Assembly (NCBI GenBank): GCA_032209605.1
Contig: JASFXZ010000004.1
Span: 32,894,401 to 32,958,400, forward strand
Direction of reading: 5' to 3'
Source: Mactromeris polynyma
Taxonomy: Eukaryota > Mollusca > Bivalvia > Venerida > Mactridae
Length of the DNA: 64,000 nucleotides
A program made the translations under genes and the position numbers. A model generated the notes under the pieces. It worked only from the letters and a program-made list of their open reading frames with translations, was not told the DNA's origin and searched no databases. This document shows positions 1 to 10,968 of this stretch, in pieces (the first letter of the stretch is position 1; every line of letters begins with the position of its first letter).

Positions 1-520
1 ACTTTACTTAAATTCTGTATTAAACTGAATGACGTGAATGATGCATTTATAAGTAGGCCTATACAGCATATCCTACTCATTTTCAATAGTAGACCACTAC
101 CGTGATATTTTCTAATTACATGAACACCTGTTGCGGACACTGCTGTTCAAAGGGCCAGGAGGGAGGGAGGTTAAAGCGAGCAAAAACAATTGCCATGCAT
201 GTATTCAGTATGTATATATGTACAGTAGTAAGCCCCTATATACTTTGGTTTAACTCCCATATATTGTACATGTTACATGTTACATGTACATGTTATTGTA
301 CTCCTGTCACTGAACTATGTAGATCTATATAAATACACAACTTGAAACAATTAAGGATGTGAGACATTGTGTTGTTTGTCAAACAATATATACGTGGAAC
401 AAAGCTCATCAATCATGTACAGGACACGTTTCATTCATTGAGTACGTGTACACTATATTCACGTGACATCATTCTTGCTTACCTCCATACACAGAGAAGC
501 AGACGGAATTCATAGAAATC
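1..520. other. Upstream non-coding stretch with an E-box
   Basis: I see no convincing gene here. There is a short TACATGT-rich tract around 262-296. A TCACGTGAC E-box lies at 459-467, about 55 bp before the candidate start codon at 521, which would fit a promoter. Nothing else is supported. Confidence 0.4.
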
Positions 521-568
521 ATGTCGGATTCAGAAGATGAATATGGTGAATTTGAAAATGCTTTTCAG
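521..568 (+). CDS. Candidate first coding exon of an unidentified gene
   Basis: ATG at 521 opens a 16-codon acidic segment (starts MSDSEDEYGEFENAF) that ends at a CAG followed by GTATTT, a plausible 5' splice site in phase 0. A strong polypyrimidine acceptor (TTTTTTTCAG) ends at 687, but the frame entered there closes after 26 codons. Another acceptor ends at 754. The DSEDEYGEF composition resembles the acidic N-termini of trafficking and nuclear proteins, but I do not recognise the family and cannot find a convincing downstream exon. It could be a real short gene, a 5' exon of a broken gene, or chance. Confidence 0.3.
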
Positions 569-806
569 GTATTTGATTTTTCATTTCAATTATTTTGGAA
601 GAAATGCGTCTCCGCGTATTGTGGTGATTTCCGCCAGCAGCCCTTCCCGCGTCTGCAGAGACGGAATTTGTCTCGTGTTTTTTTCAGCGTTCGAATAATA
701 GTCAGATCTTAAATGTCTCACTTGCTCAGTCCATTCATTGTTTTCTTCTGACAGTTCATGTCGAATAAACCTGTCAGTATAAACCAAACGTGTTTCGAGG
801 CAAAAT

Positions 807-855
807 ATGGTCAGGACACGTCGATTTAAATTTGCTGTCGAGGACAGATCAAAAA
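807..855 (+). CDS. Candidate short coding exon (MVRTRRFKF...), unidentified
   Basis: ATG at 807 opens 16 basic codons (MVRTRRFKFAVEDRSK) followed by a consensus GTAAGT donor at 856. The next acceptor (TTTATTGCAG, ending at 1011) keeps the frame for only 12 more codons before TAG. The surroundings are relatively CpG-rich compared with the rest of the window. This may be the 5' end of a gene or a non-coding first exon. No family is recognised. Confidence 0.2.
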
Positions 856-1346
856 GTAAGTGACAACTTCCGCTAGTCACTGGTTATCTTGATGTTTTGA
901 TGAAATTCGACTGACGGTTTCTAATCGTAACGAAAAGAAAATGCATTTTTGAGCGATACAATAGTAAATAATGCTTAACTAAATGGTTTGTTACCAATAA
1001 ATTTATTGCAGAAAAATTATTCAACGTGATGTACGAGACGTTACGATAGTTTTACGCGATTTAATTCCCATCCAAAATAAAGTGTGGAATAGCTTCGGGC
1101 ATTACGTATTTTCACACAAAATTACGCACTGTTACTTCCTTGTTTGTGTCGTAGTTTACTGAAATGTTCTCGAACATTGATCACGTGGACAATCTTTAAT
1201 TTCTGAAATCATTTCATTTCACTGTTAACTTCACAGTCTTAAGAAGTGAATTGAACCGACAGTACGTTCGCGGATTTGGAATTGCTTTAGACCCGACCCG
1301 ATATATCGTCGAGGTGCAAATTGAGCGCGGAGTAAATTATTGAACT

Positions 1347-1637
1347 ATGAGTTTGAATGTGAAAACTGGAGCATACTGGGAACGGAGTAACAACAAAGAC
1401 GAGGAAGAGGAAGAGTCCACAGACTCCAAATTATTTCTCAACAGACATGCTCAACGTGAATTTAAGATTAACGAAGTAGTGCGTAAAAAGGCGGTTAATG
1501 ATTTCCTGTCGCAAGACGACCCTGATGCAGGCGAGGAAGGTGAGGAGAAACCTGTCATTGAAGTTGTGGAGGAAGAAGATGAAGCCACGAAGAGAAAAAA
1601 GAGAAAGGTTACCGATTCGTTTAATGTTTTATTATGA
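1347..1637 (+). CDS. Unidentified intronless ORF, 96 aa, charged
   Basis: This ORF runs from ATG (1347) to TGA (1635-1637). It begins MSLNVKTGAYWERSNNK, then has a run of acidic residues, a mixed-charge segment (RHAQREFKINEVVRKKAVNDF, about residues 33-53) that could be helical, a second acidic run, and a basic KRKKRK cluster near residues 83-88 that resembles a nuclear localisation signal. The upstream 150 bp contain several CpGs. I do not recognise the protein. It has low-complexity charge but no stop-rich or repeat character, so it may be a genuine small nuclear protein, a first exon of a longer gene (no good donor seen) or a retrocopy fragment. Confidence 0.35.
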   Translation: MSLNVKTGAYWERSNNKDEEEEESTDSKLFLNRHAQREFKINEVVRKKAVNDFLSQDDPDAGEEGEEKPVIEVVEEEDEATKRKKRKVTDSFNVLL

Positions 1638-2490
1638 TTCCGATTTTTTTGGAGTGGTTTAGTCTTAAATTTACAAGAAGTCGTATCAATGTCGAGTTAA
1701 TGTCTTTAAATGGATGTCTATAAGTTAACTGAATAAGTTTTTTCATATTACCAAAAACAAAAGCTGAAAGCGACGGGCTTTTAAACTAAAGGCTTTACCA
1801 TCTTCTTAGGCCTTTATCTTGAAACGGGTTCCACTTGTTTCTTGAGTTGCTCGATATTCGTATTCTTATACTACTTCAATGCAAGATTCACGTCAGGTTT
1901 TGATAATTTTGCCAGTAATTCTGGTCCATAATGTACCTAAGTATTACTGTAAAAGGAGATTCCAATAATAAAATAATACCTTTTTCACTATTTAAGATTT
2001 TTTTAATTGTTCTAGGACTCGTGATTTTACTTATTAAGAAGTAAACAACATACTCAAAAATTCACGCTGGAAACATAATTAAATTTATGCGTTTAGAGCT
2101 TATATTATTTTTCTTCTACTGATTAAGGTTTGGGTTTTAGATCAATTGTCGTCTGCCGTACCTAAAGTTTAAACATTTTGTAAAAAAAATCTGCAAAAAA
2201 ATACAGTAGGCTATTGAAACGTTCGCAACTGTTCGTTCATTGTATGATTTGACTGATGCTTGATACATTATACCTCGCAGGGTAATTCTACGCTGTCAGT
2301 TTGTGTAAGTAGCGAACTGCAAATGTGTGTTGCATATTCAAAGACAATACAATTTAAGCAGTCTAATGAGTTGAACCAGTCGATTGACGGATCTGGAACA
2401 ATTCATCAACCAATCATTCATTCAAGTCAAAGTTTTACAGCTACGAGGCGCTCTTTTGCAATTCACCCGCAACTAAGTAGTTCCTAAACC
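1638..2490. other. Non-coding interval, nothing recognised
   Basis: AT-rich sequence between the small ORF and the palindromic element at 2491. I see no exon with paired splice sites and no repeat shared with the rest of the window. Confidence 0.4.
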
Positions 2491-2710
2491 TACGAAAGCC
2501 TGGTGGTGACATTTCAGCTTCCAGAGTTCGCGATTTCAACTACATGAATTCACGATACTGAATTCATGAAGTTGAAATCTTGACTGATTCGTGTAGTTGA
2601 AATTGTGAATTCGTTAAATTGAATTCATGAATCGTGAAATTGAAATCGTGAATTCATGAAGTTGAATTTGAGAATTCTTGAAGCCGAAATGTCACCACCA
2701 GGCTTTCGTA
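2491..2710. repeat. MITE-like element with 31-bp terminal inverted repeats
   Basis: The left end begins TACGAAAGCCTGGTGGTGAC at 2491. The right end, ending at 2710, is its reverse complement. The two arms match over about 31 bp with one mismatch. The interior consists of degenerate tandem subunits built on GAATTCATGAAGTTGAAAT, partly in inverted order. The structure (long perfect arms, short non-coding repetitive core) is that of a non-autonomous DNA element or a large hairpin. No transposase ORF is present. Confidence 0.8.
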
Positions 2711-2989
2711 CAAACTTATCCTTACCCTTACTACTAAACAGTTGTTTCAGTTTGAATGTAAGTTGGAAATATATTACTTCGGCAATTGGTAGTGTTAATG
2801 ATTTAACTTTGTTAGGAAGCAAGCGTGATAACAATCATTTAGACGTAGGCTATATATTGGTCCCAAACATAGGCTATACGGTAAAATGCACTCCTACGTT
2901 CATTGATAGCTATATATCTTCATGTACAACTAAATCGCGATTTTCTTGTCTTGTTTTAAGTCGACACGTGTTGTGTGTCTAAATATTTC

Positions 2990-3140
2990 CTTTAATGATT
3001 TTATGTATTGAAGTTTTTGATTCACAGTCAATTTTACCAGTTTCTCATAAAGTTTATAATTATGGTTAGGAGCATAACTTTTTTACCGACCCTTCAACCA
3101 GGAAGTAGTTAAAATACCAAAACGAGGCATACACGTAAAC
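2990..3140 (+). promoter_or_regulatory. Probable SEC62 promoter / 5' UTR
   Basis: The 150 bp before the SEC62 start contain a CAGGAAGTAG stretch at about 3100, similar to an ETS-type site, and no TATA box. The transcription start cannot be located from sequence alone. Confidence 0.35.
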
Positions 3141-6100
3141 ATGGCCGACAGAAGACGTCCAAAACGACGGTCCGATAAGGTATAAGCGTTGTTCGAGAGA
3201 ATGTGGCGGTTTTATTTTACATTTTTGTAAGAAATGAATGGAATACAAAAATATCCATTGTTAAAATTAACTTTCGGATTTTCCTTTCGCGTAGTTTTCT
3301 TTCAGTCTGTTACTTAATCGAAACCGCAAGTGAAAATAAAGTGGGTGGGGGGTGTAAATATATACGTGTATGTGTTTGTTACTTTGTGTGTAAGATATGC
3401 TCTTATTTCGCTTTTCATGTTATTGATAAATTATTTCTGTTGTCATTACGGCAGAAAAAATCTGATATTATGAGAATTTGTATAACATTGCCGATGACAC
3501 TAATCTTGTGTCCATGAACTTGTGATGTGGGCTCTTACCCATGACCCCTTCACCACTAGTACTGTGCTGTAACAACTGAGCTAACCAGACTGCTGTCTAA
3601 CTCGCTCACCACTAGACTCCTCTCCTGTCATTTGTTGCACAAACTCAATGAGTTGGCAAACACAGCTGTCACCAGTGCAAAAAAATAAAATATTTATGAT
3701 AGGGGGCTCAACCTGTGATGCAGTATGGTGCTGTACTGGCTCTGCTAACTGGATGACTGTATAATCCTGCCCCATTACAAACTAAGTAGGAATGCATATT
3801 TTTATAAGTTGTGGCTGCTAAGTTATATAGACTGGTCATTTTCTTTCATTGAAATTCTAAACCCACTTTATGCAGTTTTAATTTTTTTTGCTTTGAGTTT
3901 TACCTAGATGTAATTTTTTCATTGATTAAAACTACAGTGTGCCAGATACCAGTCGTGGAGTGGGTTAATATTTTGTTTAACTGGATCTTGACTAAGAGTA
4001 AGATGTTCTTAGACTAATGTAAAAAACTTTGTTATAAAATAACTTATAAGTTATATGGGTTTCTGAACGTCTTAGCTCAGATACATTTTGTGGCCAGTTT
4101 TAACCACTCAATTTTAGGTATACATGTAGTTATATCAAACTATATTTTACTCAGTTCCCTTAAAATGGCTCATAATCTTTCAATACTGCATACAGATATG
4201 ATATGATAACAGTTTTATATACAGGCCAGTTTCTAAACAGCGAAATCACTGACATCAATTCATGTACCTGTTAATGTAATAAAGCATGTTGGTGACATAA
4301 AAAAATAGATTTCACTTCTCTTCTTTAATATAAGTGAGATGAGTTGAAAAACAATTATTTTGAAAGTCATTTTTGCAAAACATACAATTTTATAATGCAT
4401 ATTTTCAGGAAGAGCAAGCTTGTACAAAAGAAGAATATGCTGTTGCTAAGCATCTACGTTTCAACACTGCCGCACATACTGGTCGTTTAGCAGGAATGAC
4501 TGTTAAATGTTTTATAGGTAAATAGTTATAGTACTTTATTTGTTTAAATGATTAAACTTGTGATTAGTTGCAAATGATAATTAATATTCTGTATTTGTGA
4601 GAAATTATTTCAGGCATTTTGAGAATCTGACATAGACGGACAATTTCTGTGAAGTGATCTTACCTCTTAGTTTTAAGTGTATATTTGGATGCTGTTAGAA
4701 ATTCTGTTTTTCTTTTTGAAATCACTTTACATTTTATGAATATTGTTTCTTCTAAGATTTGGTCATGAATTTTATGTTTACCATTCGATCATGTTGTATG
4801 ACAATATTGGGTAAATGTACACACTTTACTTAATTCTAATTAATTTTTTAAACAGTACTGTACTAGAAAATAGTAGATGCTTCATTTCTCATCTGAAGTT
4901 GGTGAAACATTTTTAAAAAAAACATCAGTATAGTGAAGCCCTATTCTTATATTCAGATATAGTTCTATGTACTCATTGTGCAATGTTAGACATGGTCTCA
5001 GTGGTTTGAATTGTGTGCTCATATTGTAATATTTCTGTGAAGATGATATTTATTATCTTGTCTTAACTTGTTTTTAATCTAGCATCAGATGCTGTGAACA
5101 CCCTTATGGACTCAAAATGGGCAAAGGGAAAAGCAAATCCTGATTCAGAGATTGTCTTCACAGACAGAAAAAGTTGTGTTCAGTTTTTAAACAGGTAAAT
5201 CAATGGGACAGATTATTTTAATGCTTTTATAGGAATGCTTAGTTCACCAAATAGGACTGGCCTTTACCAGTCCTATAAAATATTTGCTTATTGTAAAATT
5301 GCTATTTTTTACTAGACTGAATGAAATTTTATCACACATGGCAGTCAGTCAGACTAATTTTTTAAACTTGGAGAATGCATTTGAGTTCTGAAATTATAAC
5401 TATTAATTGTTGGTGTTAGTACTTACGATGTTAATATTTCTAGAAATATAATCCTTGCCACTTATTACATAACACTGCAAGCAATATAAGTCACAAGCTC
5501 ATATATCCAATGGCTTTACAATTTTGACGTTTTTTGTGAGACGTCTAATTGAAATATTTGGAGAACCATTACTGTTGATAAATTGATAATGTACGTTTTT
5601 ATTTCTATTTGACAGGTTTATACAGAAAGGATTATTTCATAGAGCTGATAAAGTTGAATCAAGAAAAGATAAAGACAAGAAGAAAAAGAAGAAAGAAGTA
5701 GATGAAAAGGAGAAAGAAAGTGGTACAGATGTAAGTGTATATATTTGTCTTGTTCTTTATATTTGTGTTCAGATGTTAAGTTACTCAGAGGTTCCAATTG
5801 GTGCTGAATCTCAAGGGTCATTTTGATTCTTTTTGACCCAAGTTTACCATTTTAATAGCCAAAATACCTATGATTTAGAGAAAATTGACCCTTTAGCAAT
5901 AATCCTCAGGGTCAAAACAAAATGTGTGTGGAAAATCAAGGGTCAAATGGAACCCCTGTTAATATTTGGGTGAATAATCAACTGATGGGTATTGTATTTT
6001 ATTTCAAATCAGTTATATTTTTAGGTTCAGATGTATACACATTTTTAATAGTGTTTCTGTATTATAGTACTTGCAAACATTTACCTGATGAGTTCACTGT

Positions 6101-9100
6101 ATTTAAATATTTAACACAGATCAAAGTATCATGTTGATGTAACAGACTGCAGTATTATAGTTTATTTCTGAATTATAAATTCCACGAGTAAAATCTATTG
6201 AGTTCATCCATTTTTGTATTTGTAATTATTGAAAGTCAAGAGTTGGTTCCCTTTATAGATATTTGTTAGAATGATGTCGATTCTTTCTGTAACTTTTAGA
6301 GCAAGAAAAGTAAAAAGGCAAAGAAACTGACAGAAGCAGAGAGTACTGAGGAACAGAAAAAGGAAGAGAAAAAGAAGGTATTTAGGGTTTCTTTAAAATA
6401 TGGACTATCTATGTGTAATGTAAAACTTCAATAATAATACCTCCCTTGGGACCCTTGAAAGCTATTATTCTTATTGAGGTGGTCTTAATATTGAGGTTTA
6501 ATAAAGGGAAAAACTATGAGAATGGACTTTAAAATTGTGTTCTTAATTTTGAGGTGGTCTTATTATTGAGTATTTACTGTAATTGTAGATAGTAGTACAT
6601 ATTGCAATAATTATGTTGCTATAGTTCTGCAATATATTGTGGTACATTTGAGGCGTGTCATGACATCTATAATTATTAAGGTGTACAATTACATTTGTAC
6701 TTGGCATATTTCCACAATTTCACTAGATGTTGTAATTATTCTTATGTTTTATACAATGAAATGTTTGGGCATGAATCAGACATATTATTATACTATAATT
6801 ATTCTCTTAAAATCTGTCACCTGTATAATACACACACATCTGCTCAGGAGATTGTCATGCGTTCTTTCCCTATATTTTTCATCGAGAGTCTTCTCCCCTT
6901 GTCCCCTTCTATATATGTATATGCATTATATAACATGATTATATATAGACAGGGCAAAGGAAAATAACTCATGAAAATCTCCTATGCACAGATGTAAGTA
7001 ACAGCTTCCTACAGTTTGCTGTTTATTTTGATGTGAAGCACCTGTAACTGTTGACGTCAGTTACGCAGGTGGTAGTTGCAGTTATTCATGAAGTTTTAAT
7101 GTTATTTTCAGACGGAAAAGAAGGAAGTAAAGTTGAAGAAATTTAAACTAAACATGAGTGATGACCAGAGATTTGTTGATGGCAATTCAGTAAGTAAATA
7201 CTGCATGTCAGTTTCACTTGTTTATTTGTAATCAAAAGCGATGTTCGTTTCATTGGAATCTTACCTGTATAATAGCCATTGATTAAAAAACTGCAAATGT
7301 TGTTAAGAGAAGAATCCAAGGACAACATCCTTTGATACATAGTTGACAGTGTTTCTGCCTTTTATATTTGAAATAAACCATATTGTTTTGTCAGTTTAAT
7401 GTCATGCTATATTAAAAGTAGCTAAATTGTTAGTTCTTGTGTTTGTTGCATTTCAAGTGATTGATGTTTGCCATTAATGTAATAAAGAAATTTCATCTAA
7501 ATAAATTTAACAAAATTTTATGAATACAAATCCTTTATTACATGTACAACATAAATCATTTCATTACAATATTTGCAGCAAAAATACATATGTAGAATAT
7601 AGTGAAGTACACCTGATCACTCATCTGTCTGCTTCTCAGGGTTCAATTTGACCCTTCGACCCCTGGAATTTCCAATTGACCCGTTTTGTCCCTTTGAATT
7701 CTGACTAATGGGTCAAATTTTCTGTAAATCATATGTGGTTTGGCTATAAAATGGTAACTTCTGGTCCAAAATTATAAAAATGACCCTTGAGGAGCATCAC
7801 CTAGTGGAAACCCCTGTGTCTATACATGCAGATTGATCAGTTTTTGTTCTTTACCCTGCAGTATATACAGGTATACAAAACTGCATACATATAAATGATA
7901 CATTATATTTTACAGATTTATGTATGGATATATGACCCTATACACCCGAAGACATTTTAAATGATACATTATATTTTACAGATTTATGTATGGATATATG
8001 ACCCTATACACCCGAAGACATTTTTCATGGGTTTCCTTATGTGTAAGTGATATTTCTGTTTATTTTATAACAAGATTGTATGCCATATATTTGTTTCTCC
8101 TAGTGTTGAAATATTGATTGTTTTAAAGTTGTAAATGCAATATACTGTGATGCTCTGCAAACTATTCATGATGCTATTAGGTCTTGACTGATAAGATGTT
8201 TTATGAAAAATGTGCATCAAATGCATGTTAAGATTTAACTAGCATTGAAGATGAGCATTGGTCCTTATTTTCATTTTTTTACACACTGCTGCTTAGTACA
8301 TCTATTTGGAGGCATAATGGTGTTGAGTGCCTGTCCACTGATGCACTAGTTGTGTGTTCGAATTTTGCCATACATATGATAAGACTCTTCACTAGTGTTA
8401 CAAATTCTTGAATAAAGTACAAATAGATAGTTCCCGTGTTTACAGTTCCCACATTTACAATATCTGAATAGTCAGCAATTTTGATAGGCAAATTTCCTTA
8501 AAGTTTATATGATAGGCAAATTTCCTTAAAGTTTATATGATAGGCAAATTTCCTTAAAGTTGATACGATAGGCAAATTTCCTTAAAGTTGATACGATAGG
8601 CAAATTTCCTTAAAGTTTATACGATAGGCAAATTTCCTTAAAGTTTATACGATAGGCAAATTTCCTTAAAGTTTATACGATAGGCAAATTTCCTTAAAGT
8701 TTATACGATAGGCAAATTTCCTTAAAGTTTATACGATAGGCAAATTTCCTTAAAGTTTATACGATAGGCAAATTTCCTTAAAGTTGATACGATAGGCAAA
8801 TTTCCTTAAAGTTTATACGATAGGCAAATTTCCTTAAAGTTTATACGATAGGCAAATTTCCTTAAAGTTTATACGATAGGCAAATTTCCTTAAAGTTTAT
8901 ACGATAGGCAAATTTCCTTAAAGTTTATACGATAGGCAAATTTCCTTAAAGTTGATACGATAGGCAAATTTCCTTAAAGTTTATACGATAGGCAAATTTC
9001 CTTAAAGTTTATACGATAGGCAAATTTCCTTAAAGTTTATACGATAGGCAAATTTCCTTAAAGTTTATACGATAGGCAAATTTCCTTAAAGTTTATACGA

Positions 9101-10968
9101 TAGGCAAATTTCCTTAAAGTTTATACGATAGGCAAATTTCCTTAAAGTTTATACGATAGGCAAATTTCCTTAAAGTTTATACGATAGGCAAATTTCCTTA
9201 AAGTTTGTACGATAGGCAAATTTCCTTAAAGTTTGTACGATAGGCAAATTTCCTTAAAGTTTATATGAATAGAATGTAAACGATGATAAAATAATCAGAT
9301 ATATAAAAACATTACTTATTCATTATACTCATGTGGGCAGACGGCTCGGAAAGTTGAAGTAAAAGTGATTGTCACATGCAAATACTCTTGGTATTTTCTA
9401 ATTTATCACCTATTTGGGAAGAACTGATATAAGTCCTCATCAGTTTTGTCATCAAAATAGCTAACACTGAAGGACTAGGGAGGTAAATATTGTAGATGTG
9501 GGAACTATCTATACTGGTTAGTAACCCAGGAAGAAAACACCGAGAGTGATTAATCAGGGTTTTCCCTGCAGTTTATACTAGACAAAAGCTTATTTTAGGG
9601 GTCCGAGGGATGCACAGTAAGTGGAAATTGGGAGTCTTTAAAAAGAAAAAGGAGTCAGGGACTCAAGATATTCTGCATCAGGGAAATCCCTGGATTAATA
9701 TAAGTTGTAAACTTGCTTCTCAATAAATTCGAAATAAATAAGTTTAAAGTGTTAATTTTCATTGAGAACAATAACCTGTAACCTTTACACTCAACAAAAT
9801 TCTTTGGACAAACCTTGATATGACTCTGTTATAACTATGTGTTTAATATTTATTTCAGTGTTAGGAGCTATTGCTCTGTGTTTGTTTCCACTGTGGCCAG
9901 ATTGGATGAGGGTCGGTGTATATTACGCAAGTTTACTTGGTGCTAGTTTTGTTGGATTTATGTTGGTGTTGATTGTGTGTAAGTATACTACTTATTTCTA
10001 TAACTCGCATAACTTGTTCAAATCCACTCTTTGTTTGAATTTTTTAGAACACATGCCTGTTCCAAACATCTTATTTTTGTGTATGTGTGTATGCCTTACA
10101 TATTTAAATGTTCAACTCATATTTTTATGACAACAAGATACTATTTTAGTAATTAATCCATATTTTTTACTTTACAATACGCTATTTTGGCACACTTTTA
10201 GACTATACCCATTCTCCTGTTTGTTGCCTCGGTAATATTGATATTTGGATGGGTGTATCGAATATTGATCAACAGAAAAAAATCATTGATATATCAATTG
10301 TATCAATAATAGCCATAGTAACAGGTTTGGACAGTTTTTGCCATAGGCGGAAAAAAACGGGGGGGGGGGGGAAACAGCAAGGAAAAAATAGGGTGGCAAA
10401 AACGGACAAAAACTAAAATTGGTTTGGCATAAATGTGTTGAGGAAATTTAAGGCTAATTACTTAATTGGTTATTTTATGTCTAAAATGTTATATATTGAT
10501 CAAGATAATTCATAGTGATTATGTATACAGTCTACAATTTATAGCAGGTCAGAAATGTTGCCCCCCTAAAAGTTATCTCGAACATTGCTAGTCAGTAACT
10601 TATTGTAATATGTTTTCACCTGCATTTTAGGAAATATAATTAAATGTTATTGTCTGTATTTTGTTTCAGTGCGTGTCATCTTATTCTCAATTGTTTGGGT
10701 ACTCACATTGGGAAAACATCATTTTTGGATTTTCCCGAATTTAACAGAAGATGTTGGAGTGATTGACTCGTTCAAACCACTTTACAAACATGATGTATAT
10801 CCCCCACCAGAGATTGAAAAAGAATTAGAAAAAGAAAAAATAGACTCTGAAAAGAAAAATATTGATGTCGACGATTCGGACGAAAAAGATGAGGATTATG
10901 AAATGGTGACTAATAAAAATAATGATACTAATGAGGATGAGGAAAAGACAGCTGAAGAAAGTGAATAG
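3141..10968 (+). CDS. SEC62: Translocation protein SEC62
   Basis: ER membrane protein that works with SEC63 at the SEC61 channel in post-translational import. Nine coding exons: 3141-3179, 4409-4517, 5083-5194, 5616-5730, 6300-6377, 7112-7189, 7982-8042, 9859-9978, 10670-10968. All introns are GT-AG, and phases sum to 1011 nt (336 aa; the human protein is about 399 aa). The start matches the family: MADRRRPKRRSDK. The N-terminal cytosolic domain contains LMDSKWAKGK and LFHRADK, followed by a Lys/Glu-rich linker (about residues 100-165). Then come IYVWIYDPIHPKTF, two membrane segments (about 191-209 and 216-250) separated by FPLWPDWMRVGVYY, and the diagnostic GKHHFWIFPNL...GVIDSFKPLY. The acidic tail holds EDYEMV (about 312-317), a LIR-like motif. 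Exon 7 is preceded by a duplicated splice junction, and intron 7 holds a 784-bp minisatellite. Identification is secure. Confidence 0.97.
3516..3776 (-). repeat. tRNA-derived SINE copies, minus strand, SEC62 intron 1
   Basis: Read on the minus strand, about 3516-3625 gives GGTTAGCTCAG (A-box-like), then a CATGGGTAAGAGCCC B-box-like segment. Its flank (GTTAGACAGC...GTCTGGTTAGCTCAG) is the same as in the array at 55.6-56.0 kb. A second, more decayed unit lies at about 3690-3776 (GTTAGCAGAGCCAG...AGGTTGAGCCCC). Same family, opposite orientation to the array. Confidence 0.75.
5787..5958 (-). repeat. GGGGTTCCA-type MITE, copy 1 (inverted)
   Basis: Starts AGAGGTTCCAATTG and ends TGGAACCCCTG, so the ends are inverted repeats. 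The interior contains GGGTCA/TGACCC blocks shared with copies at 7636, 48831 and 58704, in reverse orientation. It sits in SEC62 intron 4. Confidence 0.75.
6418..6581. repeat. CAGTAAAACCTC-type MITE, copy 1
   Basis: Left end TGTAAAACTTCAATAATAA; right end TATTTACTGTA. The interior has TTATTGAGGTGGTCTTA twice and a GGGACCCTTGAAA block. These features recur at 22083, 37231, 43741 and 60749. It lies in SEC62 intron 5. Confidence 0.7.
6837..6985. repeat. CAGGAGATTGTCA-type element, copy 1
   Basis: Left end CAGGAGATTGTCATG and right end CATGAAAATCTCCTATG are imperfect inverted repeats. The interior has CTTCTCCCCTTGTCCCCTTC and an AT-rich core. A related copy is at 60580. Confidence 0.6.
7636..7816 (+). 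repeat. GGGGTTCCA-type MITE, copy 2
   Basis: CAGGGTTCAATTTGACCCTT at the left, GTGGAAACCCCTG at the right. Internal ACCCCTGGAATTTCCAA and GGCTATAAAATGGTAA are shared with 48831 and 58704. It lies in SEC62 intron 6. Confidence 0.75.
7893..8024 (+). repeat. Perfect 66-bp tandem duplication of the SEC62 exon 7 splice junction
   Basis: 7893-7958 and 7959-8024 are identical. Each carries the branch/pyrimidine region, the AG acceptor (7914-7915; 7980-7981) and the first 43 nt of exon 7. Only the second copy runs on into a full exon and a donor at 8043. The first copy reads IYVWIYDPIHPKTF and then TAA. Confidence 0.95.
8483..9266. repeat. 28-bp minisatellite, 28 copies, SEC62 intron 7
   Basis: The unit is GATAGGCAAATTTCCTTAAAG plus TTTATAC. 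The span of 784 bp equals exactly 28 units with no indels. Variation is confined to the last seven bases (TTTATAC, TTTATAT, TTGATAC, TTTGTAC). The near-perfect homogeneity implies recent amplification or ongoing gene conversion. Confidence 0.97.
9553..9690. repeat. Probable small inverted-end repeat (AGGGTTTTCCCT)
   Basis: Starts CAGGGTTTTCCCTGCAG and ends CATCAGGGAAATCCCTGG, which are roughly complementary. The interior carries a GGAGTC...GGACTC pair. A fragment with AGGGTTTTCCCT and GGAGTCCATGGACCC occurs at about 59776-59840. Confidence 0.5.
10070..10315 (+). repeat. Dispersed repeat, copy 1 (partner at 28065)
   Basis: The sequence from GTGTATGCCTTACATATTTAAATG to the ATTGATATATCAATTGTATC tail matches 28065-28355 in the same order and orientation, with moderate divergence (e.g. 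AGTAATTAATC, GGAC/AGACTRTACCCA). It spans part of SEC62 intron 8. Class unknown. Confidence 0.65.
10325..10425. repeat. Small inverted repeat with a poly-G run
   Basis: ACAGTTTTTGCCATAGG at the left is complementary to GGTGGCAAAAACGG...AAAAACT at the right. A 12-13 bp G tract lies between them. Probably a decayed MITE. Confidence 0.4.

Noticed and set aside
590..880. 96-codon minus-strand ORF
   Set aside because: No recognisable domain. It overlaps the plus-strand splice signals discussed at 521-855. Not better supported than chance, though not excluded.
8483..9266. CRISPR-like array
   Set aside because: The 28-bp units are contiguous with no unique spacers and lie in an animal intron.
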